Shown: in pieces, positions 23,961-35,400 of the stretch | How the letters are laid out: each line of letters starts with the position of its first letter | Numbering within the stretch: position 1 is the stretch's first letter | Source: Parietaria judaica | Lineage: Eukaryota > Streptophyta > Magnoliopsida > Rosales > Urticaceae | Direction: 5' to 3' | NCBI GenBank assembly: GCA_954871525.1 | Contig: OX940870.1 | Coordinates: 6,603,501 to 6,667,500, forward strand | DNA: 64,000 nucleotides | Position numbers and translations under genes: made by a program | Notes under the pieces: model-generated | Database searches by the model: none | What the model was told of the DNA's origin: nothing | Seen by the model: only the letters and a program-made list of their open reading frames with translations

Positions 23961-24555
23961 TTTGTGGGCCCATTTTCACTGTAAAAGTAGCTAGACTTTT
24001 TTATTAACTTTTTTTTTGGCCGAGTCTTGTTGACCTTTTTCGGGCTGAAGCTGAGTCGCCTTTGTAGGCTTTTTATTCCTTTTTGTCCTCTTTGGTTTCA
24101 TTTTTTTAGTTGGGCCTAAATTTTTTAAGGCTCTTAAAAATACTCATATCGCTTCTTATTATTTGAAATTGTTTCGTACTTAGTCTTTTTATCCATTTCA
24201 AATAATAAAATAATGATAAAAAAATCTATATAAAAAAGGCGAATAAAATAATATATTTGTGGGCCCATTTTCACGGTGAAAGTAGCTGGACTTTTTTATT
24301 CACTTTTTTTTATCGAGTCTTGCTGACCTTTTTCGGGCCGGATCTGAGTCGTCTTTGTAGGCTTTTTAGTCGTTTTTGCCTCTTGGTTTCATTTTTTGCG
24401 TTGGGCTTAAATTTTTTAAGGCTCTCGAAAATACTCATATCACTTTTTAATATCGGAAGACTGAAATTGTTTCCTCCTTAGTCTTTTCAGGCTATTGTCC
24501 ATTTCAAATAATAAAATAATGATGATGATATCTATATATAAAAAAACCGAATAAA
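23961..24555. repeat. 295-bp diverged tandem duplication
   Basis: Two copies start TTTGTGGGCCCATTTTCAC at 23961 and 24256. Shared landmarks are GACCTTTTTCGGGC, TTTGTAGGCTTTTTA, TTTTTTAAGGCTCT and TCCATTTCAAATAATAAAAT. They differ at many positions, so this is older than the 99-bp pair. No protein is recognisable. Confidence 0.88.
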
Positions 24556-24741
24556 ATAAATTCAATAAAAGAAACTCAAAATAAAATCCTCCCAAAATTA
24601 TGAAAACTCGAAATAAACATAAAATTGAACTTTCTTGTAATTATTAACAATATTTTTGGCAATTTTCCTTTTGGGTACGTACATGTTTTCTGATGGTCCT
24701 TACTCCCTATAAGTTATTTTATTTTCAAAGGAATACTAATT

Positions 24742-25047
24742 GGGAAACTTCATAAAACATCCCTCAAAACACCATAAATTATTTTACTACACCTCAAAAT
24801 ATCATAATTGGAAATAGATCCTTTTCAAATTTGTAATACAAAAATACCCTTCCAAAATTACATATTGTGTCCTGAAAAATGGACATATTGCCTCCTGAAA
24901 AAATGGACAAGTCGCGTCCGAAAAAATTGACACAAATAAGGGTATTTTGGTACATAAAATTTAAAAAGGATGTATTTCCAATTATGATATTTTGAAGTGT
25001 AGTAAAATAATTTATGATGTTTTAAGGGATGATTTATGAAGTTTCCC
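24742..25047. mobile_element. Foldback MITE, family A, copy 2
   Basis: 306 bases with tips GGGAAACTTCATAAA and TTTATGAAGTTTCCC and a long inverted repeat. The perfect 8-bp duplication tactaatt lies at 24734-24741 and 25048-25055. It matches 13824-14105 along its length, apart from a duplicated GTCCTGAAAAATGGACA-type segment in the middle. Confidence 0.92.
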
Positions 25048-25055
25048 TACTAATT

Positions 25056-26659
25056 TGCCAATCAGCAAAAACGACAACTCTCATGCTGTCATTTTGACAC
25101 ACAAATAGTTACACCATCAAATTTATTGAACACAACAAAAGAAGAAATTAATAATGTGTGTATGTGACTCACTATATTATTTATTTCATGTCATCTCAGG
25201 AGATGCTTATCACAAACAAACCCACAGAGTGATAGTAGTAGTAGTGGCTTCACTTTTTAACGCCTTTATAATTAAGGCTCGTATTGTCTAGTCACCCATA
25301 AATATATATATATATATATATATATTCTCTTTCATTTCATTATTTGTTTGATTATTTACAGCATAAATATCGAAAGTATTTAAAAAACCAACATTAAATA
25401 CATATTTTTTTGTTTTAATCAGACAAAAATATTAGTATTTTTTTGTCATATACAACACAAGTAGCATTTTTGGAATTTTTTGATACATGCCAGTGTTTGG
25501 AAGCATTTTCCAAAATGATTTTGTGTTTTGGGGAAAGATTCCTATGGAATATACCTTTGAAAATATAATTAGTTATTTTTCCCCAAAATATTTTCTCAAG
25601 ACATATTTTGTTTTTTCTTACTTTTGCCTACAAAATAAAAACACCTAAAGAGGTGTTTTTATTTTTTATCTCCCTCACATAGTCACATGTACTATCATAT
25701 CTGGGTTTCTTGTTTTGTTCCCTCTACCTCACGTCATTATACATATAAATATATGAAATATTATACAATATATGTATTTTTTTTTTAAAATAAAAATGAT
25801 AGTATATGATAATAATGATACAGATATTGTATTATGTAGTATATGATAATAATGAATTAATGATACATTATATTGTATAATATTAATTAAATTAAATTAA
25901 TATAATAATAGTTTGTTGTATGTATATAGAGGTATCGTAATATGATATATCTGTACCGTAATATATCTATATGATATTATGTATAACATTACATATAGTC
26001 TTAGTTAATTACAAATAATTTTTTGATTAAAAATAATCTTTTTTCTTTTTACTTTTTAACCATGCATATATTATAATGGAAAGGGAAACCGAATGCAATA
26101 AAATTAACCAAACATAACTTTAATTTTTTCTTTTCAAAAAACAGTACAACAAAATTATAACCAATCACATTTTCAAATTTTTTATAAAATTATTTAAAAA
26201 AATATAAAATACAAACACAAAATGCAAATCTAAAACACTTCCATACGCAATGTGAAAAGGAAAATATTGATATATTATTTTGTCCTAAGTATTTAAGTGT
26301 ACTTTTAAATAGTTTTACTATTTTTCTTGCTAATATTTTAAAATTATTTATACATTTTGTTGCTTCATAAATGAAAAAAGATAATTATTGATTTTCTTTG
26401 TCGTGTGTAATAATGAGGGTTGGCAAGTAGTGAGAAGCATAAGTCTAGTCCAGAGAATTGATGGGCCCACATGGGCTTTTTACCATTTACATAGCTTAGC
26501 GCCGCCTATTATGTTGCTGCTTATTTTTGCCAAGCAAAGCCTGGCCCATACATTACTTTCTTCACTCTTCGCTTCTTCTGTGTCTAGTATTATTAATCAT
26601 ATGTAAATAAGTTGCAATTTTTAATTTTATTTATATTTTATGTCTTTCACTCTTCGATA
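25056..26659. other. Intergenic, AT-rich; possible decayed TIR element 25490-26250
   Basis: There is a (TA)n tract at about 25302-25325. CAGTGTTTGGAAGC at about 25491 resembles a hAT-type end, and a loosely inverse stretch (ACACTTCCATACGC) lies near 26237, but no target duplication was found. No gene is supported. Confidence 0.3.
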
Positions 26660-26965
26660 ATATATGGACCTGGACCTCTTTGTTCGAAAGCGTTGCGTCT
26701 CTTTTTTAAGTATTTCTTTTCTTTTGTTTAATTTTATTGGAGTCCTCGAGACACTAATTTTGTCGGTCGTCATTTACGTAGTTGGGCTGCAAATAGTTTT
26801 TTACTTGTATTTTACTGGTTTGAGGATTCTCCGGCCTTTGTCCAAAAAGCTTTGTCTATTGAAATTGAATGATAATCATTGGGCGCTCTTTCCTCGCCCG
26901 AGTCGCACCCGTTCGGGTTGGGCTCGGAGAGGTTTAACGAGGCCCTTCCTCGTTAAAAAAAATGT
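26660..26965 (+). mobile_element. Non-LTR retroelement 3' end with A-rich tail
   Basis: The segment ends GGGCGCTCTTTCCTCGCCCG, CTCGGAGAGG, TTTAACGAGG and then an A-run (about 26955-26962). It is the same tail as the inverted copy near 21.6 kb. The upstream part has a broken open frame with no recognisable domain. LINE versus SINE cannot be decided; the left boundary is a guess. Confidence 0.45.
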
Positions 26966-26990
26966 AGCACAACGGACCTTGAAATTCTAG

Positions 26991-28290
26991 TACAATAGCA
27001 CAGCTATGCACCGTTATAACTCTTGTATTGCATTACATCCTTATTAGTTAATTTTTTTATTAAAAAGGAGATCTAGGCCTATTATGCCCATTATAAACGA
27101 GGTTTCAATCTATTGGAATTACTAATTAGATTATATATATATATATGTTTAAAATTTATTAATATATCTCTAGCTTATGACGGATGAAAATCATAAAAAG
27201 AAAATGAATGTTGGAGTTTACAATAATCAAGCTAAATATCGTGCAATTTTAAACAAATCATTAGAAAATAGCTCAAAACTAACCAATATAAAATATCATT
27301 TAAGCTAACCTAAACACCACCAATTGAGTTCAACTTAGTAAACAAATTAATTTATATTCTGCAGTGCACCGTATAATATGTCAAACGACAACTTTATCAG
27401 TTCCTTCTCTATAAAAATAATAGTTCTTTCTTTCCAAAAGTCCAAAGAGACTAATCCTAAAGTTAGTTCATGTTTGATGAGCTCACGGGATCTCTCTATA
27501 CGGGGATTGTTCAGGGTTTAGCCTCTTAAAAAGTACGATACGCTTATATAATTTGGTATGATTTAATACTTAATACGAGTTACGTTCATATCTAATACAA
27601 AGTACCACGATATGTACACTCATTGGCTTGAAATATATTATAAAATCCCACTATATCATTTTTTTTTCCCAACTATGTTAAGAAGTTGTTCGAGTAATAT
27701 CGTTGAAGCTTGAATCGAAAGAGTCACGTCAGAATATGAATGTGCGATATTATAACTACCAAATAATGTATAGTTGTTCTTTAGGGCTTAGGCTCTCCCC
27801 AATTTAGAAAATTTGTCCAACTATATTAGAAGTTCACTGTGGGCTATTATTTGTCCCCCTACTCTAAGGATAATTTCCCAAAAAAGAACGGAACCAATGA
27901 AGTAAATCAAATCAGTTTAATTATTAAACTTATTCCGACTGGGAAATCTATAAGATATTGTAATAAATACAGCCTTTAAAAATGATCATATCAATCATAT
28001 AGTGCGGTAATTAATACTAAAACGACAATAAATTGAAAATATTCAAACTGATGAGTGATGACAGATTGACAGTAATAAACTAAAGGTTAATCGAAGCATA
28101 AATACCGAAATTCTTACAAATTGTAACATTAAATACTGGAAAACTAAAGAAATATAATACACGACTCAAAATACTGGAAACTGTGTATTATGAATCAATA
28201 CGCAGGTATTTTGAGCCGTGTATTATATTTCTTTGTTTTTTTTATGAAATTGCTTACAAGTACTTTATTCAATCACGAAATACTAAATGG
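26991..28290. other. Intergenic, with a 29-bp-arm hairpin near the right end
   Basis: AT-rich with no gene. At 28146-28174 and 28205-28234 the arms AAAGAAATATAATACACG and its inverse can pair over about 29 bases with one mismatch around a 30-base loop. Confidence 0.55.
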
Positions 28291-28298
28291 GATCCGGG

Positions 28299-28589
28299 TA
28301 GAGCTGCAGTTGACGACGACCTCACGCCGTTCGCGACGCATCGGCGTTTTTGGGGAATCGCGACGCATCGGGATTCGGAGGATGAAATCGCGATCAATCG
28401 CGAACCTGGAGCATCGTGGCGACGTGATGCCTCTCCCTCTCTCTCCGTCTCACAGTCTCTCTCTCTCTCTCTCTCAACTCCATCGCGATGCATCGCGACG
28501 TGCACCATCGCGACGCATCGCGACGTGCACTTTGGCGATCTCCGGCGATTTCACCGCGACGGGTCGCGACGCCGTGAAATTCAGCTCTA
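28299..28589. mobile_element. hAT-like GC-rich non-autonomous element
   Basis: The ends are TAGAGCTG (28299) and its inverse CAGCTCTA (28589), fitting YARNG hAT tips. The perfect 8-bp duplication gatccggg lies at 28291-28298 and 28590-28597. The 291-base interior is far more GC-rich than the surroundings and made of CGCGACGCATCG-type repeats plus a (CT)n run at about 28453-28475. ORFs on both strands are translations of these repeats. No transposase is present. Confidence 0.88.
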
Positions 28590-28597
28590 GATCCGGG

Positions 28598-29049
28598 TAC
28601 AAAAATTTTAGAACCATAACTGGAATTCTGTAATCTCAGCACCCGAATTTTTTTTACTTGAAAAAAAAAAAAACTAAACCAAGTATTTCAATAAGAGTAT
28701 TTTATTTTGTGTGTTTTTGAATTTCGAGTATTTTATGAGATTTTGGGTACTTTATATTAGGTATTTTAATCCGGGTTATTTGAACTACGAGTAAAAAAAT
28801 TTAGCTCAAGGTTATTTATTCAGATTCACCCTTTAGGTGAACTTTGAAAAAATAAAACACGATTTTGTTTTGTTTAACCTACTTAACAAGTACATCACTT
28901 AAGACATTAGAGGTCTTGAGTTCGAGTCACTATGGGGGTAGGAGTGAAATCCAAAGATCCTCATATATATATATATAATAATGATAATAATAAAAAAATA
29001 TAATTCTCAAAGCTGAAAATCCATTTAGTTTATTTTTATTGAGTTAATA
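28598..29049. other. Intergenic, AT-rich
   Basis: No gene seen. A short TTGAGTTCGAGTC stretch near 28917 resembles a tRNA T-loop but has no partner stems. A (TA)n tract is at about 28963-28977. Confidence 0.4.
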
Positions 29050-29058
29050 TATATAAAA

Positions 29059-29514
29059 GGGTTACTGACAGTGAAAATACTCAAAGTTTGATCAAAGAAT
29101 CATTTGTGTACTCAAAGTTTAAAAGTGGTGGCAAAAGTACTCAAAGTCACATCTAGAGTGTTGACCGCTCGATTCTCGTAACGCAGTTAACTTACCCGTT
29201 AGTTAACTTTGGCCACGTGGACACACGTGAGTTGCTGACATAGCAATTTTTTCTCACGTGGACTAGACCACATCATCCTCGTTTACGACAAAACGACGAA
29301 TTAAACCCCTAATTGGGCTCGTCCACATAATAAAAAATTGTTGTTAGCAACTCACGTTTGTCTATGTGGCCACAGTTAACGAGTAGGTGAAATGCGTTAA
29401 TGGAGTGGTCCACGCCCTAAATATGACTTTCGATACTTTTTCCACGACTTTTAAATTTTAAGTACACGAAGAGTTCTTTGACCAAAGTTTAGGTATTTTT
29501 ATTGTCATTAACCC
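29059..29514. mobile_element. Mutator-like foldback element (456 bp)
   Basis: The tips are GGGTTACTGACAGTGAAAAT and the near-inverse ending TAACCC. The left and right halves pair along most of the element. A perfect 9-bp target duplication, tatataaaa, lies at 29050-29058 and 29515-29523, typical of Mutator superfamily insertions. It is non-coding. Confidence 0.9.
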
Positions 29515-29523
29515 TATATAAAA

Positions 29524-30517
29524 TTATTTAATAATTTGTTTAAAACTTATTTTAGAGAAACTTAAAAAATATATATGCCACTTGTTATCCATGTGGCAAT
29601 GCCATGCGACGGTCAATTAGACGCCAAATGGCATAAACTGACAAAATTAGACTTCTAGTGTTTATGCCATAAAAAATCTAATATTTAATGTTATACTTTG
29701 TAAGAGTTGTGATATTTATGCCATCTGATTATGAATTATAATTATAAATTTATTTATACACATGCTGTTTAATTATAAAATATTGAACGTCAAATCTTAT
29801 ATAGTGACACAAATTCGTACGCCTTGATAATTGTAGAAAATAAGTACTTTTCAATGGGACTCTACTTATTGGCCACACAGAGACAGAGGAAGCCATGCCC
29901 TATCTGAGACAGGTAACAGTTATTATTTATAATTAATTATTCATTTATAAAGTGTATTTAATATTTATTTTTAGTTGCTATTACAAGATTTTGGCCATCA
30001 CATCAGGATCTAAAAGCATAACTTCCACAGCTTTTTGGGCCATCCTCTCAGCTTAATAAAATATAATTTGTTTTCAACAATAAATATTATTAAAAAAGAA
30101 AATGTGACAAATGAGGATTATAATTATACAGCATTTATGGCGTGTAAGAAAAAATCAAGTAATGATTTCACTGTATAATGACTGTATCACCTGCTTCGTT
30201 ATAATGCCGGCATTAATTTTTATGTCTAAAATTTTTGAATCGTTTTTATTAAAATAAGACCATCAAAATGCTATTCAAGTATTCATCTGATCATCTCCAT
30301 CACCTAGGATTTTGTCAGACCAGTGCTAAGTTAAGTTTTCTAAAGTTAACCATAAATACCTAAGTATCGGACATTGCTAAAATAATTTCTGACACGTCGT
30401 TTATTCGGAAAGGTCGTCCCAAAAATCAATTATGATTGCATGGTTTTAATTTAACTTTTAAATATGAAACGTATATTGATATTTTAATAATAATATTGCT
30501 TAGACCTTCACCTATTA
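29524..30517. other. Intergenic, AT-rich
   Basis: No gene, RNA gene or bounded repeat recognised. Confidence 0.45.
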
Positions 30518-30526
30518 TATATAATA

Positions 30527-30973
30527 GGGATAATAGCAGCATAAGTCCTCAACTTTTACTCACTACGGCGGCATAGCCCTAACTTCATTTAATAGCGGTA
30601 TAAGTACCAAAAGATGATTTCTGTCCATATTTGACTAACCGAAGTAGTCAACGTTTGCGTGGTCAGCTTCTCGTCAACGTGGACGCCACGTAATCCGACA
30701 TGTCACCATACATGTCATCCTTGCGTCATCAAATTTAATGCAAAATTACTGGCGACTGCATTAAATTTGATGACGCGAGGATGACGTGTATAGTGACATG
30801 TCGGATTACGTGGCGTCCATGGTTATGAGAAGCTGACCATGCAAACGTTGACTACTTCTGTTAGTCAAATATGGACGAAAATCATCTTTTGATACTTATA
30901 CCGCTATTAAATGGAGTTGGGGCTATGCCGCCCCAGTTGAATAAAGGTTGAGGACTTACGCCGCTATTATCCC
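30527..30973. mobile_element. Mutator-like foldback element (447 bp)
   Basis: The tips are GGGATAATAGCAGCATAAGT and the inverse ending GCTATTATCCC. The arms run through GTCCTCAAC and AGTCAAATATGGAC. A perfect 9-bp duplication, tatataata, lies at 30518-30526 and 30974-30982. It is non-coding. Confidence 0.92.
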
Positions 30974-30984
30974 TATATAATATC

Positions 30985-31082
30985 TAACTAGTAATATGTC
31001 AGCATTATATATTTTAAATTTATCAACAATTTCTAGCAAGTAATATGTCAGCATTATATATTTTAAAATTAATCAACAATTA
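30985..31082. repeat. 49-bp tandem duplication
   Basis: GTAATATGTCAGCATTATAT recurs at 30991 and 31040, followed by matching ATTTTAAA and ATCAACAAT. It sits immediately beside the right end of the preceding foldback element. Confidence 0.85.
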
Positions 31083-32523
31083 CTTGTAGAATTAATCCAG
31101 GGCCACTTTCTCTATTCAGATTACAAGGCAATAGTTATTTTAATAAGGAAGAATAGATAGTTATATAATACTAATCTTTTTAAAATACCTGTAATCTTAT
31201 TTTACATTATATGGTGAATTATAAAATCTATATTAATGTTTTATGATTAAGTTTTACGAGTATGCCCTTACAAGTTTAAATATATAGCTTCACCCAATAA
31301 TATTTTTGGGAAAAGATTTTCTCTTAAAATTCATGATTACGGCAACAACTATGAGAATTCATAACCGCGACTTTTATTTTATAAAAATCTCACGAACTCA
31401 CCGAAGTTGGTCAATAGTTAGACATCGGACAAGTCTAGCATGTGGTGCTCCGCAGCCGGAAACGTCTTACGATATTCTCCGATCACACCGCGAATGTGGC
31501 ATCCGCCGGCCAGGGTAGCCACAAAGGCTCGAGGCTAGCACCGAAGAACACGAAAGCTCTACGAGCAGGAGAGAATTATTGATTATATAAAATGAATATG
31601 AGGCATATTAATAGAGAAACATGAAGACATGGGAAAGACCCGCCAAATAAAGAGAAGTATTGTATGTAAATCTTCTTTGTGACTTTATGGTCCTTTTATT
31701 TATGAACGAGGCCATAATGATTACATGGACAATAACATCGAGTCAGAGCTCATATGAAACTAATAAATCGATATAACACTAGTATAAATGTTTGGCGTTA
31801 CAATGCTCCATTGCGAAACAAATAAATAAAACAATCGTCACTCAAATGCGGATTTTATCGTGACTTTTAGGAGGTTCACTTGCTTCATCATTTCAATTTC
31901 ACTTCATATTTTCTCGTTCACTTTGTCTTTTTTCCTTCTTCTGACTTGAAATCAGACACTACTGTTCTCGGTCGTAGTATGTATTAGCTGCAAAAAAAAG
32001 TTGTATTATATATTGACTCTTACTCACTATATGTAATGTAAAATTTTTAAACATAAAATTATATTATGAGGTTGATTGTTCATTTGTTTGTACGATGGTG
32101 TTAAATGCCGCTAGTTGATGCAATTCGGCAATTTCTACTTTACGGATATATACATTGTTGATAGGCATGACGGCAAACAAAAAGGAAGAAAAAAAGACAT
32201 ACCGCATATCGAAAATATGGCATAAAATTCATGAACATATAACATGTTGATTTGATTTTCGACGGAAATTTTAGAAAATAATACAAGAAATCTATTATTA
32301 TCATATTATTATTAATATTGAATTAATTATACAAATTTTTACTTAAAAATTAAGTAATTATACTATAATTTTAATAGCTTCAAAAATTATATATATATAT
32401 ATATATATAATAAGATATTATAGTTGTAATGTCATAAAAATATAGAATGTAATAGGGCCTAATTTTACTAAAAGTATCCAGATTTATGCATAGTTTATGT
32501 TTAAATGCCTAAATGGACCCATA
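31083..32523. other. Intergenic
   Basis: A plus frame at 31306-31518 translates to a basic peptide without a recognised family. A (TA)n tract lies at about 32389-32409. No gene is supported. Confidence 0.4.
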
Positions 32524-32532
32524 AAAATTAAA

Positions 32533-33541
32533 GGGTAAATGAGCCAAATGCCCATTTGAGACTCCAGGTTTTGAAAAAATGCACATTTCTATTTATGGTA
32601 ATCCAAACAATCCATTAATTAATATAGACCAATATACCCTTCAAGTTAATTAATTAATATTTAGCATTTAAATTATGTTTAAAATTAATTAATAGTTCGA
32701 ATTAATTAATAAATCGAAATAATTTTTTTTCTTAAATGTTACTAAATAGAATAACTGATTAATCTTAATAATTCCTTAATAATTCCTTAATCAAATTGTA
32801 AATTCTAATTACCAAAATTATATATGTATATACCAAAACTTAATACGGGACATTTTGTACAAATCGTAAATATCAATATGAATTTAGTATATGTATATAC
32901 CATTATCAAACTGTAAATTTATATACCAATACCAATACCAAAAAATGTAAATATATATACTATTATTAATACCAAATATATATACCAATACAAAAACCAA
33001 ATTTAAACTGTTCGACGGCGGCTACGTCCACCACGGCATCCTCAAGTCGGCCATCTGGCTGCTCAACGAGGAGTCGGAGACTTTGTGGCGACTCTGGATC
33101 GAGACGGGCTCGGAGTACAGGATGGTCTTCGCCGGGCACTCGCTGGGGTCGGGCGTAGCAGCGCTACTCTTGGTGATCGTGGCGAACTCCGGCGAAGGAA
33201 TGCGGGAAGGGAGAGCGTGAGTGAGGATATAGAAAGAATGGAGAGCGTGTGTGAGGAGGGAGAAACAAGGGAGAGAAATAAGATTCTGAAATTGTAGGCC
33301 AAAGTAACAAATTAATTGAAAATCTGATAAATATGGAAAAATTCAACCATAATTTTAGGAAAATATAAACTCAAAATTAAAATAAATAATTAATAATTAA
33401 TAAACGAAAATAAAAAATATAATTAAGATCATGGTTATTATTGTCCAAAATTAATTTAAAATGGGCATAAATGAATTAATTGAAAGCATGGGCATTTTCT
33501 TTAAACCTTAAGTGATTTTTGGGCATTTCGTGAGTTTTTCT
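32533..33541. mobile_element. Candidate Pack-type (Mutator-like) element carrying a lipase gene fragment
   Basis: The left end GGGTAAATGAGCCAAATGCCC and the inverse right end share CAAATGCCC/GAAATGCCC followed by loosely matching sequence, so the inverted repeats are diverged. The 9-bp direct repeat aaaattaaa flanks the segment (32524-32532 and 33542-33550). In the middle lies a GC-rich stretch from a class-3 lipase gene. The AT-rich duplication could be chance, so the element call is tentative; the captured exon is clear. Confidence 0.55.
33008..33220 (+). pseudogene. Class-3 lipase (calmodulin-binding heat-shock protein type) exon fragment
   Basis: The plus frame reads LFDGGYVHHGILKSAIWLL, NEESETLWRLW and MVFAGHSLGSGVAALLLVIV before running out at TGA 33218-33220. 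GHSLG is the nucleophile elbow (Ser) of alpha/beta hydrolases. The DGGYVHHG...LNEESETL context is that of plant class-3 lipases annotated as calmodulin-binding heat-shock proteins. The N-terminal half, the catalytic Asp/His region and everything after the elbow are missing, so it is not a functional lipase. The sharp GC-rich edges in AT-rich DNA argue for capture of an exon by a mobile element. Confidence 0.85.
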
Positions 33542-33550
33542 AAAATTAAA

Positions 33551-34150
33551 TACATCAACATAAAACTCTAATACTACAACATATTTAAACCACATTTTTT
33601 AAAAGAAAACCCTTGCTTCTCATATCTCTCGAAATAAACTTAAACCGTTGATTAATCTACAACATAATATTTTGATTTCAAATTTATCGAATATTAATTT
33701 TTAACCATATCTACAAATTAAGTACGAATAAAATTAATATTATTAAAGAGTGAGTGAACACAATATATGAATGTAATCTAAAAAATAAAGTAAGAACAAT
33801 GCATTAGATTATTTCATATAAAAAGATAGTTATAATTTTCATTTCATCTTGTTCAGAGTCTTATTATTAATTAGGATTCGAGATCACGTTAGGAGATCTG
33901 GCGCCTTTTCATTTTTACTTAAAAGAATATATTACATTGGATCGTAACCCTTTTCTATATAAAACTAGTTAGAGAAAGAAAACGACAGAAGCAGGACAAA
34001 ATACGAATTTCCACGCCTTTTCACTTATCATTGATGATTTCGCTTTAATGGCTCACTGTTGCATATTAGTGTATGATCTCAGAAAGACACAGATATATTC
34101 GCTAGTTAAACTAGATTTCAAATATATATCGGAAGGAATCGCCTTTAAGT
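33551..34150. other. Intergenic / distal promoter of the homeodomain gene
   Basis: AT-rich. No gene or bounded repeat recognised. Confidence 0.4.
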
Positions 34151-35110
34151 TTTGCTTTGGTCTGCGTCTGTCTGAGAGAGAAGACCTGGCATGAACAGAG
34201 GGAGTCAAGATATTTTGAATCTGATGATTATCGTCTCAGAGAGCGAAGCAGATGATGATGATGACGAGAGGCTGTGACTGTGAGACTGTGATGAAGTGAA
34301 GAGGACGACAAAGAGCGGAACAGGAGGAGAGAGAAAACTCATGGGCCCTCAAAAGCCTGCAACACAAATGAGTGTCTCTCTCTCTATAGCTGTATCATAT
34401 ACAACAAAATACTAAATTATATTAAATACAGTGCAAATATATTTTCTTGTTGTGTGTGTGTGGCTCTTCTCACTCTCACTCTCGCTCTCTCTATCTTAAT
34501 TCATTAATGGGTCCAATCCATTATTCACGTTGCATCATCACCATGATCGCTGTGCAGAAGAAAGTGCGTGCATATATATAGATATAGATATAGTTATTCA
34601 CTCATGCTCGCATCGCATTGCAAGCAAGTGTGTAATTTCATTTTCCTTGGGCTTTGGGTTTCTTGAGAAAATTCCACTTTTCTGTTCATGCAAATATTTT
34701 TCCTTTTTACTTTTCACTAATGCATGAGAAAAAGCTCGTTGGCGTTTTCTCTTCGTTTCTTGTTGCTAAAGAGGCATAGTTCTTTTGTTCCTCTTTTTTC
34801 TGTCTTTTCAATTTTTGCTACAAAAAAAAAAAAAAAACCACTCTTCTCTATTTACTCTGTCTCTGAGATTCATACATTTCATAATATATTAGTCTCAAAT
34901 CTTATACATTTTCCATCTTTATTATTTTTTTAGCATTGAATGTTGTTTTATTTACCTTCTTCCAAAAAAAATTGTTGTTTATTTACCAAGGCTTCTCCAT
35001 ATTTGGGCGATCCCATGTTACTCCTTTGAAAGCCACACAACTTCATTAATTTACCCTGAAAAAGCTGTAGGGTAAAATTTCAAGCTAGTTCTTCTGCTTC
35101 TGGATGCAAG
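34151..35110 (+). promoter_or_regulatory. Promoter and first leader segment of the ATH1-like gene
   Basis: Pyrimidine microsatellites occur at about 34374-34385 (TC)n and 34460-34495 (CT-rich), common near plant transcription starts. Several ATGs with short frames lie before the main ORF (for example 34724-34933), so if transcription starts near 34.4 kb the leader contains multiple upstream ORFs. The exact start cannot be read. Confidence 0.45.
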
Positions 35111-35384
35111 GTAATTTTATTTTTATTTTTTTAACTAATTTCCTCTTCTCCATAAGTTATCCTTTGAGCAAACTTGCTATTGCTAATTTGCTATTGTAGT
35201 CTGTAGATCATGTCTTATGATAATTTTACGCCCAATGGGGTAAAAAGATGAAGAAGAAGAAATTACTGAAACAAAACCATGTCAGAAACGTTTATTGACC
35301 AAACTTTTCTGAATTTCAGGTTATATGCATTTACCACACACACTTGCAAGAAGCAAGGCCATTCCCGTTTCCTCTGGTTTATGA
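35103..35384 (+). other. Upstream ORF of the ATH1-like gene, spanning a leader intron
   Basis: A leader intron is likely at 35111-35319 (CAAG|GTAATT ... TTTCAG|G). Joining its sides puts ATG 35103 in frame with ATG 35325 and encodes MQGYMHLPHTLARSKAIPVS followed by SGL and TGA at 35382-35384. It ends 16 bases before the main ATG at 35401. An upstream ORF this close would be expected to reduce translation of the main frame. Confidence 0.6.
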
Positions 35385-35400
35385 CGTGAATTTGTTCAGC

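Noticed and set aside
28183..28642. Overlapping 80-147 codon ORFs rich in Arg, Ser and Asp
   Set aside because: They translate the CGCGACGCATCG and CT repeats of a hAT-like insert.
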